Shown: one piece after another, positions 32,905 through 41,359 of the stretch
Position numbering within the stretch: position 1 is the stretch's first letter
How the letters are laid out: each line of letters opens with the position of its first letter
Assembly (NCBI RefSeq): GCF_950101795.1
Contig: NZ_CATNLZ010000011.1
Span: 1 to 42,628 of the forward strand
Direction of reading: 5' to 3'
Source of the DNA: Nocardioides sp. T2.26MG-1
GTDB lineage: Bacteria; Actinomycetota; Actinomycetes; Propionibacteriales; Nocardioidaceae
DNA: 42,628 nt
Notes under the pieces: model-generated
Seen by the model: only the letters and a program-made list of their open reading frames with translations
Databases searched by the model: none
What the model was told of the DNA's origin: nothing
Program-made: the position numbers and the translations under genes

Positions 32905-33294
32905 GACGAGCTTCTCCACCAGGTGCTCGAGCTGGCGGGCCGGGTCCTGGGTGAGCCCGCCGTGCACGGGGCCGGGCTGCAGGACGGTGCTGCGCGGCGC
33001 CTTGAGGAACCCGAACCGCTGGCCGATCGGCTTGCCGGCCGCGGCGCCCGCGCGCTCGTCGCCGGCGCACACCCCCGCGACGAACTCCAACGCCTCACAG
33101 ACCTGGTCGAGGTCGAGGCGCGGGTCGAACGCGCGCAGCCGGTCGCGGTCGACCTGCCAGGCGACCTCGAGGAAGTCCGTGGCCTGGCAGTAGACGACGA
33201 CCCCGACGTTGACGAACTCCTCGCGGTCCACACGGGGCACGCAGCGCAGCACGACGTACTGGTAGGCGAGCTTGGCCCCCGCTGCGGCGGTCAT
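32899..33294 (-). CDS. DUF3037-family protein
   Basis: The 131-residue protein has the DUF3037 pattern: YQYVVLRCVPRVDREEFVNV, then GVVVYC and FDPRLDLDQVCEAL. Biochemical function is not established. It overlaps the HipA-like kinase gene by ATGA, and the pair is made together. The close pairing suggests it modifies or partners the kinase-like protein. Confidence 0.82.
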   Translation of the reverse strand: MTAAAGAKLAYQYVVLRCVPRVDREEFVNVGVVVYCQATDFLEVAWQVDRDRLRAFDPRLDLDQVCEALEFVAGVCAGDERAGAAAGKPIGQRFGFLKAPRSTVLQPGPVHGGLTQDPARQLEHLVEKLVG

Positions 33295-34070
33295 CGAGCC
33301 ACCACCTCCGGGAGCCACTGGCTGCTGGCCAGCCGCGCCTCGAGGAAGTCGACGTACGCCGAGCGCAGCGCGTCGGGCGTCTCGGCCCCGGGCACCGGCT
33401 CGAGCCAGACGTCCGGGACCTCCGCGAGCAGCTCGGCGAACACGTCGGCCGACAGCACCGCACGGACCTCCTCGTCGGCAGCGGGGAGCTCGTGCGCGCG
33501 GGACAGCAGCACGTGGTCGCCGGCGTCCCACGGCTGGGCGGCGAACCGGCCGGGTGCGCCGTCCTTCAGCAGCGATCCGCCGGGCCAGGCGTGGTGGAAG
33601 TACAGCGCCGCCCCGTGGTCGATCACCCACAGGTCGCCGTGCCACACCAGCAGGTTGGGGTTGCGCCAGGACCGGTCGACGTTGGCGCAGAACGCGTCGA
33701 GCCACATCACCTTGCCGGCGACCCCGGTCTCGGTGGTGACCTCTGCGTCGAAGCCGAACGCGCCGGGCAGGAAGTCGACGCCGAGGTTGAGGCCAGGGCT
33801 GGCGTTGAGCAGGTCCTGGACCTCCTCGTCGGCCTCGTAGCGGGCGATCTCGGGATCCAGGTCGAGCGCGACCAGCTGGGGGGTGCTGAGCCCGATCCGA
33901 CGGGCCAGCTCGCCGACGATCACCTCCGCGACCAGGACGCGAACCCCCTGACCTGCGCCGCGGAACTTGCAGACGTAGGTGCCCAGGTCGTCGCCCTCGA
34001 CGATCCCGGGCAGGCTGCCGCCCTCACGCAGTGGGGTGACGTAGCGGGTCACCGAGACCGTGGGGATCAC
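33291..34070 (-). CDS. HipA-like kinase-fold protein
   Basis: The 259-residue protein resembles HipA-type Ser/Thr kinases. It has an N-terminal nucleotide-binding part with YVCKFRGAGQGVRVLVAEVI (Lys possibly ATP-binding) and a central MWLDAFCANVDRSWRNPNLL, where DAF..N.DR is the catalytic and metal-binding motif. LWVIDHGAAL carries the Asp of the DFG-like site. HipA kinases phosphorylate translation factors in persister control; this one lacks a HipB-type HTH partner and is paired with DUF3037. GTG 34070 is chosen because TAGGGT (34077-34082) is 6 nt upstream, a leaderless arrangement. Confidence 0.75.
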   Translation of the reverse strand: MIPTVSVTRYVTPLREGGSLPGIVEGDDLGTYVCKFRGAGQGVRVLVAEVIVGELARRIGLSTPQLVALDLDPEIARYEADEEVQDLLNASPGLNLGVDFLPGAFGFDAEVTTETGVAGKVMWLDAFCANVDRSWRNPNLLVWHGDLWVIDHGAALYFHHAWPGGSLLKDGAPGRFAAQPWDAGDHVLLSRAHELPAADEEVRAVLSADVFAELLAEVPDVWLEPVPGAETPDALRSAYVDFLEARLASSQWLPEVVAR

Positions 34071-34086
34071 CGGCACACCCTAGCGA

Positions 34087-34118
34087 GGTCCTCCGGCCGA
34101 TCGGTTTATCGGAGGACC
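34087..34118. promoter_or_regulatory. inverted repeat in a divergent promoter region
   Basis: GGTCCTCCG (34087-34095) and CGGAGGACC (34110-34118) form a perfect 9-bp inverted repeat between the HipA-like gene and the secreted-protein gene. The position favours an operator over a terminator. Confidence 0.45.
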
Positions 34119-34185
34119 GCCGTGGGTAGTCGACGGCTGGCCGCCTCGGCGACCACTCCCACTCCTTCTGACCGACAGGATCCTG

Positions 34186-34872
34186 ATGCGCCTTCGCCGC
34201 CTCGTCGCAGCCGTGACAACCACCCTCCTGGCCGGCCCGGCCCTCGCGGTCGTGGCCACCGCCACCCCTGCCGCTGCCGTCACCGCGACCCACGTGGTCG
34301 GTGCCGACGGCAAGCCCTGGATCGCCGGTCCCGGCTACCGCACCCAGCCCGGCGTCCCGGTCTACGGCGACACCCTCTCGCTCTCGATCAACGTGGTCAC
34401 CGACAGTGGTGAGCAGGTGTACGACGGGACGCTGACCGTCGAGCGTCAGTTGGCCGGCCAGACCACCTGGACCACGGTCGCGACCTCGTCCAGCGCCTAC
34501 CTCTACGACTCGATCACCGCCAAGGGCAACGCGATCTACCGCGTGACCTACAGCGGCAGCGGCGACTACTCGCCGTCCTCCGACGCGGTCGCGGCCCGCA
34601 TCCAGCGCAAGCTGGGCATCAGCGTCAAGGAGGGGCGCAGCATCATCGTGACGATCAAGGTGAGCCCGAAGTACCGGGGCGCGATCACGGTGCTGAAGAA
34701 GCAGGGCAAGCAGTGGAAGAAGTTCAAGTCCGTGCGCACCAACGCCAAGAGCCGGGCGACCTTCACGCTCCCGGCTCCGCGCAGGGGCAAGTTCTACTGG
34801 AAGTTCACGATCCGCTCGAGCAAGGCGTTCGCGGCCACGCAGAGCCCCACGTACTACACCTACAAGTACTGA
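34186..34872 (+). CDS. secreted Ig-like protein
   Basis: The 228-residue product has a signal peptide (MRLRRLVAAVTTTLLAGPAL, cleavage likely after ATPAAA). A beta-sandwich repeat follows (GTLTVERQLAGQTTWTTVAT, then YRVTYSGSGDYSPSSD), then a Lys/Arg-rich beta domain to the Tyr-rich C terminus (YYTYKY). Such domains occur in many actinobacterial exported proteins and bind or space surface structures; no enzyme motif is seen. The start ATG has a weak AGGA upstream. Confidence 0.75.
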   Translation: MRLRRLVAAVTTTLLAGPALAVVATATPAAAVTATHVVGADGKPWIAGPGYRTQPGVPVYGDTLSLSINVVTDSGEQVYDGTLTVERQLAGQTTWTTVATSSSAYLYDSITAKGNAIYRVTYSGSGDYSPSSDAVAARIQRKLGISVKEGRSIIVTIKVSPKYRGAITVLKKQGKQWKKFKSVRTNAKSRATFTLPAPRRGKFYWKFTIRSSKAFAATQSPTYYTYKY

Positions 34873-34891
34873 CCGGACGGCCACGAACGGG

Positions 34892-35734
34892 TCAGGTGAC
34901 CGGCTTCTCGTCGGCCAGCCTGGCCCGTTCGGCGTCCACGTCGAAGTCCGCGACCGGCCAGTCGAGGTCGAGGCCCTTCAGGGTGGTCAGCAGCAGCTCG
35001 CCGATCGCGAGGTTGCGGTACCACTTGCTGTCGCTGGGCACGAGGTGCCACGGGGCGACGTCGGTGTTGGTGCGCTCGATCGCGACCTCGTAGGCCCGGC
35101 GGTAGTCGGCCCAGCGGGCCCGCTCCTCGATGTCGTGCGGGTTGTACTTCCAGTGCTTGGTCGGCTGGGCCAGGCGGGCGAGCAGCCGCTTCTTCTGCTC
35201 GGCCGGCGAGATGTGCAGGAAGCACTTCACGATCGTGGTGCCGTCGTCGACGAGGCCGCGCTCGAAGTCGTTGATCACGCCGTAGCGCCGGTCGATCTCG
35301 TCGGGATCGACGAGCTCGTGCACCCGTGGGACCAGCACGTCCTCGTAGTGCGAGCGGTCGAAGACGCCGATGATGCCGGGCCCGGGCAGCGCCTTGCGGA
35401 TCCGCCAGAGGAAGTCGTGGGCCCGCTCCTCCTCGGTCGGCGCCTTGAAGGACATGATCCGCACGCCCTGCGGGTCGACCAGTCCGACCGTGTGCCGCAG
35501 GATCCCGCCCTTGCCCGAGGTGTCCATACCCTGGAGCACCAGGAGCACCCGCTGCGAGGACCCGGTGCGGCCCTGCGCGAACAGCCGCTCCTGGAGGTCC
35601 GAGAGCTCTGGGCCGAGGTCGACCAGGGCCCGTTTGCCGGCCGTCTTGCCGCCCTTGACCCCGGCTGTGCGGTCGGTGCGGAAGGCCGTGACGTCGACCG
35701 GGCCGGGCGGGATGGCCTGCGCGTGGGCGTTCAT
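34892..35734 (-). CDS. ppk2: PPK2-family polyphosphate kinase
   Basis: The 280-residue protein has the PPK2 P-loop fold: Walker A GMDTSGKGG near residue 69, lid elements, and Walker B FDRSHYEDVLVPRV. It transfers phosphate between polyphosphate and nucleoside di- or monophosphates, helping recover ATP or GTP from storage polyphosphate. Which nucleotide is used is not readable here. It lies tail to tail with the secreted-protein gene. Confidence 0.9.
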   Translation of the reverse strand: MNAHAQAIPPGPVDVTAFRTDRTAGVKGGKTAGKRALVDLGPELSDLQERLFAQGRTGSSQRVLLVLQGMDTSGKGGILRHTVGLVDPQGVRIMSFKAPTEEERAHDFLWRIRKALPGPGIIGVFDRSHYEDVLVPRVHELVDPDEIDRRYGVINDFERGLVDDGTTIVKCFLHISPAEQKKRLLARLAQPTKHWKYNPHDIEERARWADYRRAYEVAIERTNTDVAPWHLVPSDSKWYRNLAIGELLLTTLKGLDLDWPVADFDVDAERARLADEKPVT

Positions 35735-35770
35735 CGACGCATCATCCCAGCACCCGTCAAGCCGGCACCC

Positions 35771-36475
35771 TCACCCCAGCACCCGGCGCACGTCGAGGCT
35801 GCAGCCGACCACGGTGTCGACGGAGCCGTCCTCCTGGGGCTCGTCGAACCAGAGTCCCTGGGTGAACCCGGTCTTGGCGAGCATCCGGAGCGAGGCGGTG
35901 TTGCGGTGGTCGGGGGCGGCGAAGTACGTCGTCGCCTCGGGGAACCGCCGGCGGGCCCGGGTCATCCAGGCCCACAGCACCCGGGGACCGAACCCGCGCC
36001 CGCTCCACTCCTCACACAGCGCGTAGTCGACGCCGATGGCATCGGGGTCCGGACCGAGGACCGCGAAGTCCGGGTAGTCGCCGACCCGGTAGTCCTGGAC
36101 GAAGCCCACCGAGCGGCCGTTGATCTCCGCCACCCACATCCGGGTCGGCTCCATCCCGTCGATGCAGGGGCCGTAGCGGGCCTCGATCCGCTCCGCGGTC
36201 GGCTCGCCCTCCGAGGCCCACCACCGGCGGATGTGCTCGGTCTGGCGCCAGCGGGTCACGTCCGGCAGGTCGCCCCGGGTCATCGCGCGCACCGCCACCC
36301 GGTTGTCGTGGTCGACCACGAACTGCTTGACCTCGCCGGAGAGGTCGAGCGGGACGGGCTCGGCGTGCAGGCTGGCGGCGGTGCGCCGTGCGGCCGCAGC
36401 CCAGGACTCACCGTCGTGCACCATGCCGGTGAGGTCGCGACCGCGGTCGTGGACGACCACCCGGTGTCCGGTCAT
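35771..36475 (-). CDS. GNAT-family N-acetyltransferase
   Basis: The 234-residue product has a GNAT domain from about residue 60: VAVRAMTRGDLPDVTRWRQ, then MWVAEINGRSVGFVQDY, WSGRGFGPRVL (acetyl-CoA loop) and RNTASLRMLAKTGF. The form resembles AAC(6')- and siderophore-type acetyltransferases, which use a hydrophilic amine acceptor. The first 60 residues form an extra domain. It overlaps the phosphoribosyltransferase gene by ATGA. Substrate unknown; aminoglycoside resistance should not be assumed. Confidence 0.8.
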   Translation of the reverse strand: MTGHRVVVHDRGRDLTGMVHDGESWAAAARRTAASLHAEPVPLDLSGEVKQFVVDHDNRVAVRAMTRGDLPDVTRWRQTEHIRRWWASEGEPTAERIEARYGPCIDGMEPTRMWVAEINGRSVGFVQDYRVGDYPDFAVLGPDPDAIGVDYALCEEWSGRGFGPRVLWAWMTRARRRFPEATTYFAAPDHRNTASLRMLAKTGFTQGLWFDEPQEDGSVDTVVGCSLDVRRVLG

Positions 36476-36963
36476 CCGTGCCTCCGGTCGCGGCGGACCA
36501 GCGGCGGCTCGGCCGACCAGGGGAAGTCGATCCAGGCCTCGGTGCGGCGCCACACGTAGTCGGGGTGCACCACGGTCCAGGGCTTCTCGTAGATGACCGC
36601 CATCCGGGCCTCGGCGACGTGGTCAGCGCAGAAGTCGCGGACGATCTCGAGGGTCTTGCCGGTGTCGGCGACGTCGTCGGCGATCAGCACCTTGAGGCCG
36701 GCCAGGTCGACCGCGTCCGGGGTGGGCGGCAGCATCACGGGCAGCTCGAGGCGCTCGTCGACGCCGGTGTAGAACTCCACGTTGATCGCGGAGAGGTTCT
36801 TCACGTCCAGCGCGTAGCCCAGACCCATGCCGAGGCCGAGCCCACCGCGGGCGATGGAGAGGACCAGGTCGGGCTCGTAGCCGGAGTCGACCACCTGCTG
36901 GGCGAGGTCTCGCACCGCGGTGCCGAACAGCTCGTACGTCAGGACCTCGCGCTCACTCGCCAC
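36472..36963 (-). CDS. purine-type phosphoribosyltransferase
   Basis: The 163-residue product has the type I PRTase fold. The PRPP loop is VLIADDVADTGKTL, and LVLSIARGGLGLGMGLGYAL forms the first part. It resembles the Gpt/hypoxanthine-xanthine group, which salvages bases to nucleotides using PRPP. GTG 36963 overlaps the recX end by 11 bp; GTG 36984 is an alternative. It lies between recX and a GNAT gene in one minus-strand run. Confidence 0.75.
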   Translation of the reverse strand: MASEREVLTYELFGTAVRDLAQQVVDSGYEPDLVLSIARGGLGLGMGLGYALDVKNLSAINVEFYTGVDERLELPVMLPPTPDAVDLAGLKVLIADDVADTGKTLEIVRDFCADHVAEARMAVIYEKPWTVVHPDYVWRRTEAWIDFPWSAEPPLVRRDRRHG

Positions 36964-37603
36964 AGTCCGATTGTCTACCAGCACGGCCCAGCTCGTCTCG
37001 GACCACCGCGAACGCGAGGCCCGAGCCGTAGCCCTTGCGGGCGAGCATCCCGACCAGCCGCCGGGTCGCCGTGGTGTCGTCGACGGAGGCGATCGAGCGC
37101 AGCTTCTTGCGCACGAGCACCCGGGCGGCCGCCTCCTCCTCCGCCGGGTCGACCTCGTCGAGCGCGGCGCGGGCCACCTCGTCGTCGATGCCCTTGCGCC
37201 GCAGCTCCTGGGCGAGCGCGCGCCGGGCCAGGGCCCGGCCGCCGCCGGCCCCCCGGGACTGGACCCACGAGCGGGCGAACGCGTCGTCGTCGATCAGGCC
37301 GACCTCCTCGAACCGGTCGAGGAGCCGGGTCGCGACGTCGTCGGGGACGTTGCGCGACGCGAGCTTGTCGCTCAGCTCCTTGCGGCTGCGCGCCTGCCCG
37401 GTGAGCTGGTCGAGCAGGATCTTGCGCGCCACCGACTCGGGGTCGGCCTCCGGCACCTCGGCGACCGGGTCCGGCGGCGGGGGCGCGGACCGGTCGCCGC
37501 TGCCGTCGGGTCCGGCGGGGGCGGTGCGCTTGGTCCACGCATCCACCCCCGCCGCGACGTCACCGAGCCAGTCGGGAGGTGGCCTGTGGTCGTCGAGAGT
37601 CAT
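36953..37603 (-). CDS. recX: recombination regulatory protein RecX
   Basis: The 216-residue protein has the helical RecX repeats from about residue 60 on: ARKILLDQLTGQARSRKELS, LLDRFEEVGLIDDDAFARSW and RRLVGMLARKGYGSGLAF. The first 55 residues are a Pro/Asp-rich extension common in actinobacteria. RecX binds RecA filaments and limits recombinase and SOS co-protease activity. ATG 37603 has GGAGG at good spacing. It lies downstream of recA in the same direction, but a repeat array and a hairpin separate the two. Confidence 0.9.
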   Translation of the reverse strand: MTLDDHRPPPDWLGDVAAGVDAWTKRTAPAGPDGSGDRSAPPPPDPVAEVPEADPESVARKILLDQLTGQARSRKELSDKLASRNVPDDVATRLLDRFEEVGLIDDDAFARSWVQSRGAGGGRALARRALAQELRRKGIDDEVARAALDEVDPAEEEAAARVLVRKKLRSIASVDDTTATRRLVGMLARKGYGSGLAFAVVRDELGRAGRQSDCGE

Positions 37604-37624
37604 GAGTGCCTCCAGGGCAGGCAT

Positions 37625-37798
37625 GGTGGTTTCGAGGCTCGCTTCGCTCGCACCTCAACCACCGGTGAGGCTCGCTTCGCTCGCACCTCAACCACCGGTG
37701 AGGCTCGCTTCGCTCGCACCTCAACCACCGGTGTGGCTTGCTTCGCTCGCACCTCAACCACCGGTGTGGCTTGCTTCGCTCGCACCTCAACCACCGGA
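37625..37798. repeat. five-copy 33-bp tandem repeat array between recA and recX
   Basis: The unit begins GAGGCTCGCTTCGCTCGCAC and ends CTCAACCACCGGT. Five units start at 37634, 37667, 37700, 37733 and 37766. The last two begin GTGGCTTG instead of GAGGCTCG. The first unit with its flank (37625-37663) is a palindrome with GGTGGTT/AACCACC ends and an inner GAGG/CCTC, as in REP-type elements. Reading frames through it give an 11-residue peptide repeat only because 33 is a multiple of three; I do not count these as genes. Confidence 0.9.
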
Positions 37799-37848
37799 TC
37801 GGTGATCGAGGTGCGAGGAGCGCTAGCGACGAGCCTCGAAGTCACCGA

Positions 37849-37850
<2 letters not shown>
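37797..37850 (-). terminator. terminator-like hairpin after recA
   Basis: GATCGGTGA (37797-37805) pairs with TCACCGATC (37842-37850), and the inner TCGAGG/CCTCGA extend the stem. It starts at the recA stop codon and precedes the repeat array, so it may weaken recX transcription. Confidence 0.6.
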
Positions 37851-38901
<1,051 letters not shown>

Positions 38902-39037
38902 CTGCTGCTTCCTCTTCTCTCGTCGTGGTCCAGGCACATCGGCGACGTTAGAGCGAGCCACCGACAGCGCCCTGATCAGCGCCGCCGAAGCTGTGGACGA
39001 CCTCGCCCTGCGTCGTGCCTGTGGACACAACCTAGCC

Positions 39038-39051
39038 CGAACACGTGTTCG
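39038..39051. promoter_or_regulatory. LexA (SOS) box of recA
   Basis: CGAACACGTGTTCG is a perfect palindrome matching the actinobacterial SOS consensus CGAACnnnnGTTCG. It lies in the 211-bp region between the sensor kinase stop and recA. Confidence 0.9.
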
Positions 39052-39112
39052 ACCCGAGCAGGAGGACCCGGCGTGTCGCGGCCCGATCGGCGGGCTCAGC
39101 CTGGATCCAGGC

Positions 39113-40282
39113 TCAGACGGGCAGCCGGACCAGGAACCGGCATCCGGCCGGGGCGGGTCCGTCGACGTTCTCGACGGCGACGACCCCGCGGTGGGCCTCG
39201 ATGAGCCCCTTCACGATCGCCAGGCCCAGGCCGGCCCCGGGGCCCTCGACCCCGTCGCCGGTCTCCGGTGCCGGGGTGCGCGCCGCTCCCCCGCCGCGCC
39301 AGGCCAGGTCGAAGACCCGGCCCATGTCGTCCTCGCTCAGCCCGCCGCACTGGTCGCTCACGCTGAGCTCGACGGCCTGCTCGGTGCCGTCGTCCACGAG
39401 ACGGCCCCGGATCTCCACCGAGCCGTCGGCCGGCGTGTGCCGGATCGCGTTCATGATCAGGTTGGTCATCACCCGCGAGAGCGCGGCCGCGTCCGCGGTC
39501 ACCTCGATGCCGTGGTCGACGCTGCCGCCCAGGCGCACGCTGCGCGCCCGTGCGACCGGGTCGGCCCCCGCGATCGCCTCGCTGACCAGGTCGCCCAGCA
39601 GCACCGTCTCCGGGCTGATCCGCAGCACCCCCGCGTGGATCCGGGACAGCTCGAACAGGTCGTCGACCATCCGCACCATCCGGTCGACCTCGGCGCGGAT
39701 CTGCCGCTGGTAGCGCGCCGGGTCGGCGGCCAGGCCGTCCTCGAGCGCCTCGGTCATCGCCCGCATGCCGGCCAGCGGCGTGCGCAGGTCGTGGGAGACC
39801 CACGAGACCAGCTCGCGCCGCGACTCCTCGAGGCGGGCCTCACGCAGGCGCGACTCCGCCAGCCGCTCGCTGGTGCGCTCGAGCTCGGCGGCCAGCGCCT
39901 GCAGCTCGCTCGGCCCGCGGGGGTCGGCGACGTACGACCCGTGCGCGTCGAGCAGCCGGGCGCCCTCGCGCAGCGCGGCCGACCAGCGGGCGATCGCCGC
40001 GCCCAGCGCGAGCGCGACGAGCATCCCGACCAGACCGGAGACGCCGGCGACCAGGCTCACGACCTGCCGGTCGTGGGGGGAGATGAACATCAGCCGCGCG
40101 ACGGCGACCACGCCGGCCAGCACAGAGCCGACCGAGACCAGGACCACGAGGCCGAGCTGCCACCGGATCGAGAGGTGGCGCACCAGCCAGGCGGCGAGCA
40201 GGCCGACCACGCCCACGCCGACGGCGCACGCCGCGGCAACGAGCACGATCTGCACCTGGTCGCTCGTCACGCCGCCCATCAT
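39113..40282 (-). CDS. sensor histidine kinase
   Basis: The 389-residue membrane kinase has three or so N-terminal transmembrane helices and a HAMP-like linker. A HisKA box [13 protein letters not shown] (His near 163) and a HATPase domain follow, with [21 protein letters not shown] in place of the usual DxGxG, and [18 protein letters not shown]. The altered G1 box (DQCGG) is a common variant. It overlaps the response regulator gene by ATGA, so the two form a two-component pair. A 16-bp palindrome (39098-39113) lies at its stop. Confidence 0.88.
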   Translation of the reverse strand: MMGGVTSDQVQIVLVAAACAVGVGVVGLLAAWLVRHLSIRWQLGLVVLVSVGSVLAGVVAVARLMFISPHDRQVVSLVAGVSGLVGMLVALALGAAIARWSAALREGARLLDAHGSYVADPRGPSELQALAAELERTSERLAESRLREARLEESRRELVSWVSHDLRTPLAGMRAMTEALEDGLAADPARYQRQIRAEVDRMVRMVDDLFELSRIHAGVLRISPETVLLGDLVSEAIAGADPVARARSVRLGGSVDHGIEVTADAAALSRVMTNLIMNAIRHTPADGSVEIRGRLVDDGTEQAVELSVSDQCGGLSEDDMGRVFDLAWRGGGAARTPAPETGDGVEGPGAGLGLAIVKGLIEAHRGVVAVENVDGPAPAGCRFLVRLPV

Positions 40283-40956
40283 GGCGTCGCCTCCCAGCGG
40301 TAGCCCACGCCCCACACGGTCTGCAGCCGCGCCGGCCGGGTCGGGTCGTCCTCGATCTTCTCCCGCAGCCGCCGCACGTGGACCGTGACCGTCGACTGGT
40401 CGCCGATCGACCAGCCCCAGACGTCCTTGAGCAGGTCGTCGCGGGAGTACGCCGTGCCGGGGTGGGCCATCAGGAAGCGCAGCAGGTCGAACTCGCGGGC
40501 GGTCAGCGCGAGCGGGCGGTCACCGCGGAAGGCGGTGTGCGCGGCCTCGTCGACGAGCAGGTCGCCGTCCGCGAGCCGCTGCGGGGCCGGCGAGGCGCCC
40601 GACCGGCGCAGCACCGAGTCGACCCGGAGCGCGAGCTCCCGGGGGCTGAACGGCTTGGTGACGTAGTCGTCGGCACCGACCTCGAGGCCCATCACCCGGT
40701 CGGTCTCCTCCCCCAGGGCGGTCAGCATGACCACCGGGACGTCACCGGTCTCGCGGAGCCGCCGGCAGACCTCGATGCCGTCGATGCCGGGCAGCATCAG
40801 GTCGAGCACGACGAGGTCGACGGGCCGGTCGCGCACGGCCCGCAGGGCGGCCTCGCCGTCCGCGGCCTCGACGACGTCGTGCTCGTGCGCGCGCAGGTAG
40901 GACACCACGACCTCACGCACCGTGGGGTCGTCGTCGACGACGAGGATCCGGGCCAC
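40279..40956 (-). CDS. OmpR/PhoB-family response regulator
   Basis: The 225-residue protein has a receiver domain with acidic pocket VVDDD, phospho-acceptor Asp52 (VVLDLMLPGIDG) and Lys in TKPFSPREL. A winged-helix DNA-binding domain ends in STVTVHVRRLREKIEDDP. GTG 40956 has GGAGG upstream. It is transcribed after the small membrane protein and the molybdopterin oxidoreductase, so the pair may sense a redox or cell-envelope state, which is an inference from context. It is not of the LuxR (DosR) type. Confidence 0.92.
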   Translation of the reverse strand: MARILVVDDDPTVREVVVSYLRAHEHDVVEAADGEAALRAVRDRPVDLVVLDLMLPGIDGIEVCRRLRETGDVPVVMLTALGEETDRVMGLEVGADDYVTKPFSPRELALRVDSVLRRSGASPAPQRLADGDLLVDEAAHTAFRGDRPLALTAREFDLLRFLMAHPGTAYSRDDLLKDVWGWSIGDQSTVTVHVRRLREKIEDDPTRPARLQTVWGVGYRWEATP

Positions 40957-41359
40957 CTGCGCCTCCTTCCCGGTCCGTGCGCGAGCGTACGAGCGTGGCC
41001 ACCAGCACCGCCAGCACCGTGAGCCCGGCCAGCGCCAGCCAGCCGGCCGTGTAGTCACGGTCGAGCAGCGTCGGGTTGTCCTCGCGGGCGCCGAACCGTC
41101 CGAGCACGGGTACGGCGAGCAGGGTGACCGAGCCGAGCACGACGGAGCCGACCGCCACCGGCGCCCGGGCGGCGCGCGGGACCAGCCGCGTGGCCAGCGC
41201 CCCGAGCGCCAGCGTGGCCAGCGCGAGCACCGCGTCGTGCAGCACCACCCCGGCGGCCAGCCACACCGCCACGTCGCGCAGGTCGTGCCCGCGGGTGACC
41301 AGCAGCCACCCGCCGTACGACGCGATCACGACGCCGGCCGCCCCGAGCACGGCCCTCAC
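40913..41359 (-). CDS. small membrane protein linked to the molybdopterin oxidoreductase
   Basis: The 148-residue product has about four transmembrane helices (VRAVLGAAGVVIASYGGWLL, then WLAAGVVLHDAVLALATLAL and others) and a basic tail. GTG 41359 overlaps the upstream stop by GTGA. The 3' end overlaps the response regulator start by 44 bp. It may anchor or serve electron flow to the oxidoreductase; no family is recognised. Confidence 0.65.
   Translation of the reverse strand: MRAVLGAAGVVIASYGGWLLVTRGHDLRDVAVWLAAGVVLHDAVLALATLALGALATRLVPRAARAPVAVGSVVLGSVTLLAVPVLGRFGAREDNPTLLDRDYTAGWLALAGLTVLAVLVATLVRSRTDREGGAGGPDPRRRRRPHGA

Noticed and set aside
35771..36475. Aminoglycoside resistance acetyltransferase
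   Set aside because: The GNAT fold alone does not show the substrate. The gene sits in a housekeeping run beside recX and a phosphoribosyltransferase.
37634..37798. CRISPR array
   Set aside because: The 33-bp units are directly adjacent with no unique spacers, and there are no cas genes.
37560..37845. Reading frames with an 11-residue repeat (e.g. RCERSEPHRWL) between recX and recA
   Set aside because: The 33-bp tandem repeat keeps any frame open. There is no start context and the sequence is REP-like intergenic DNA.
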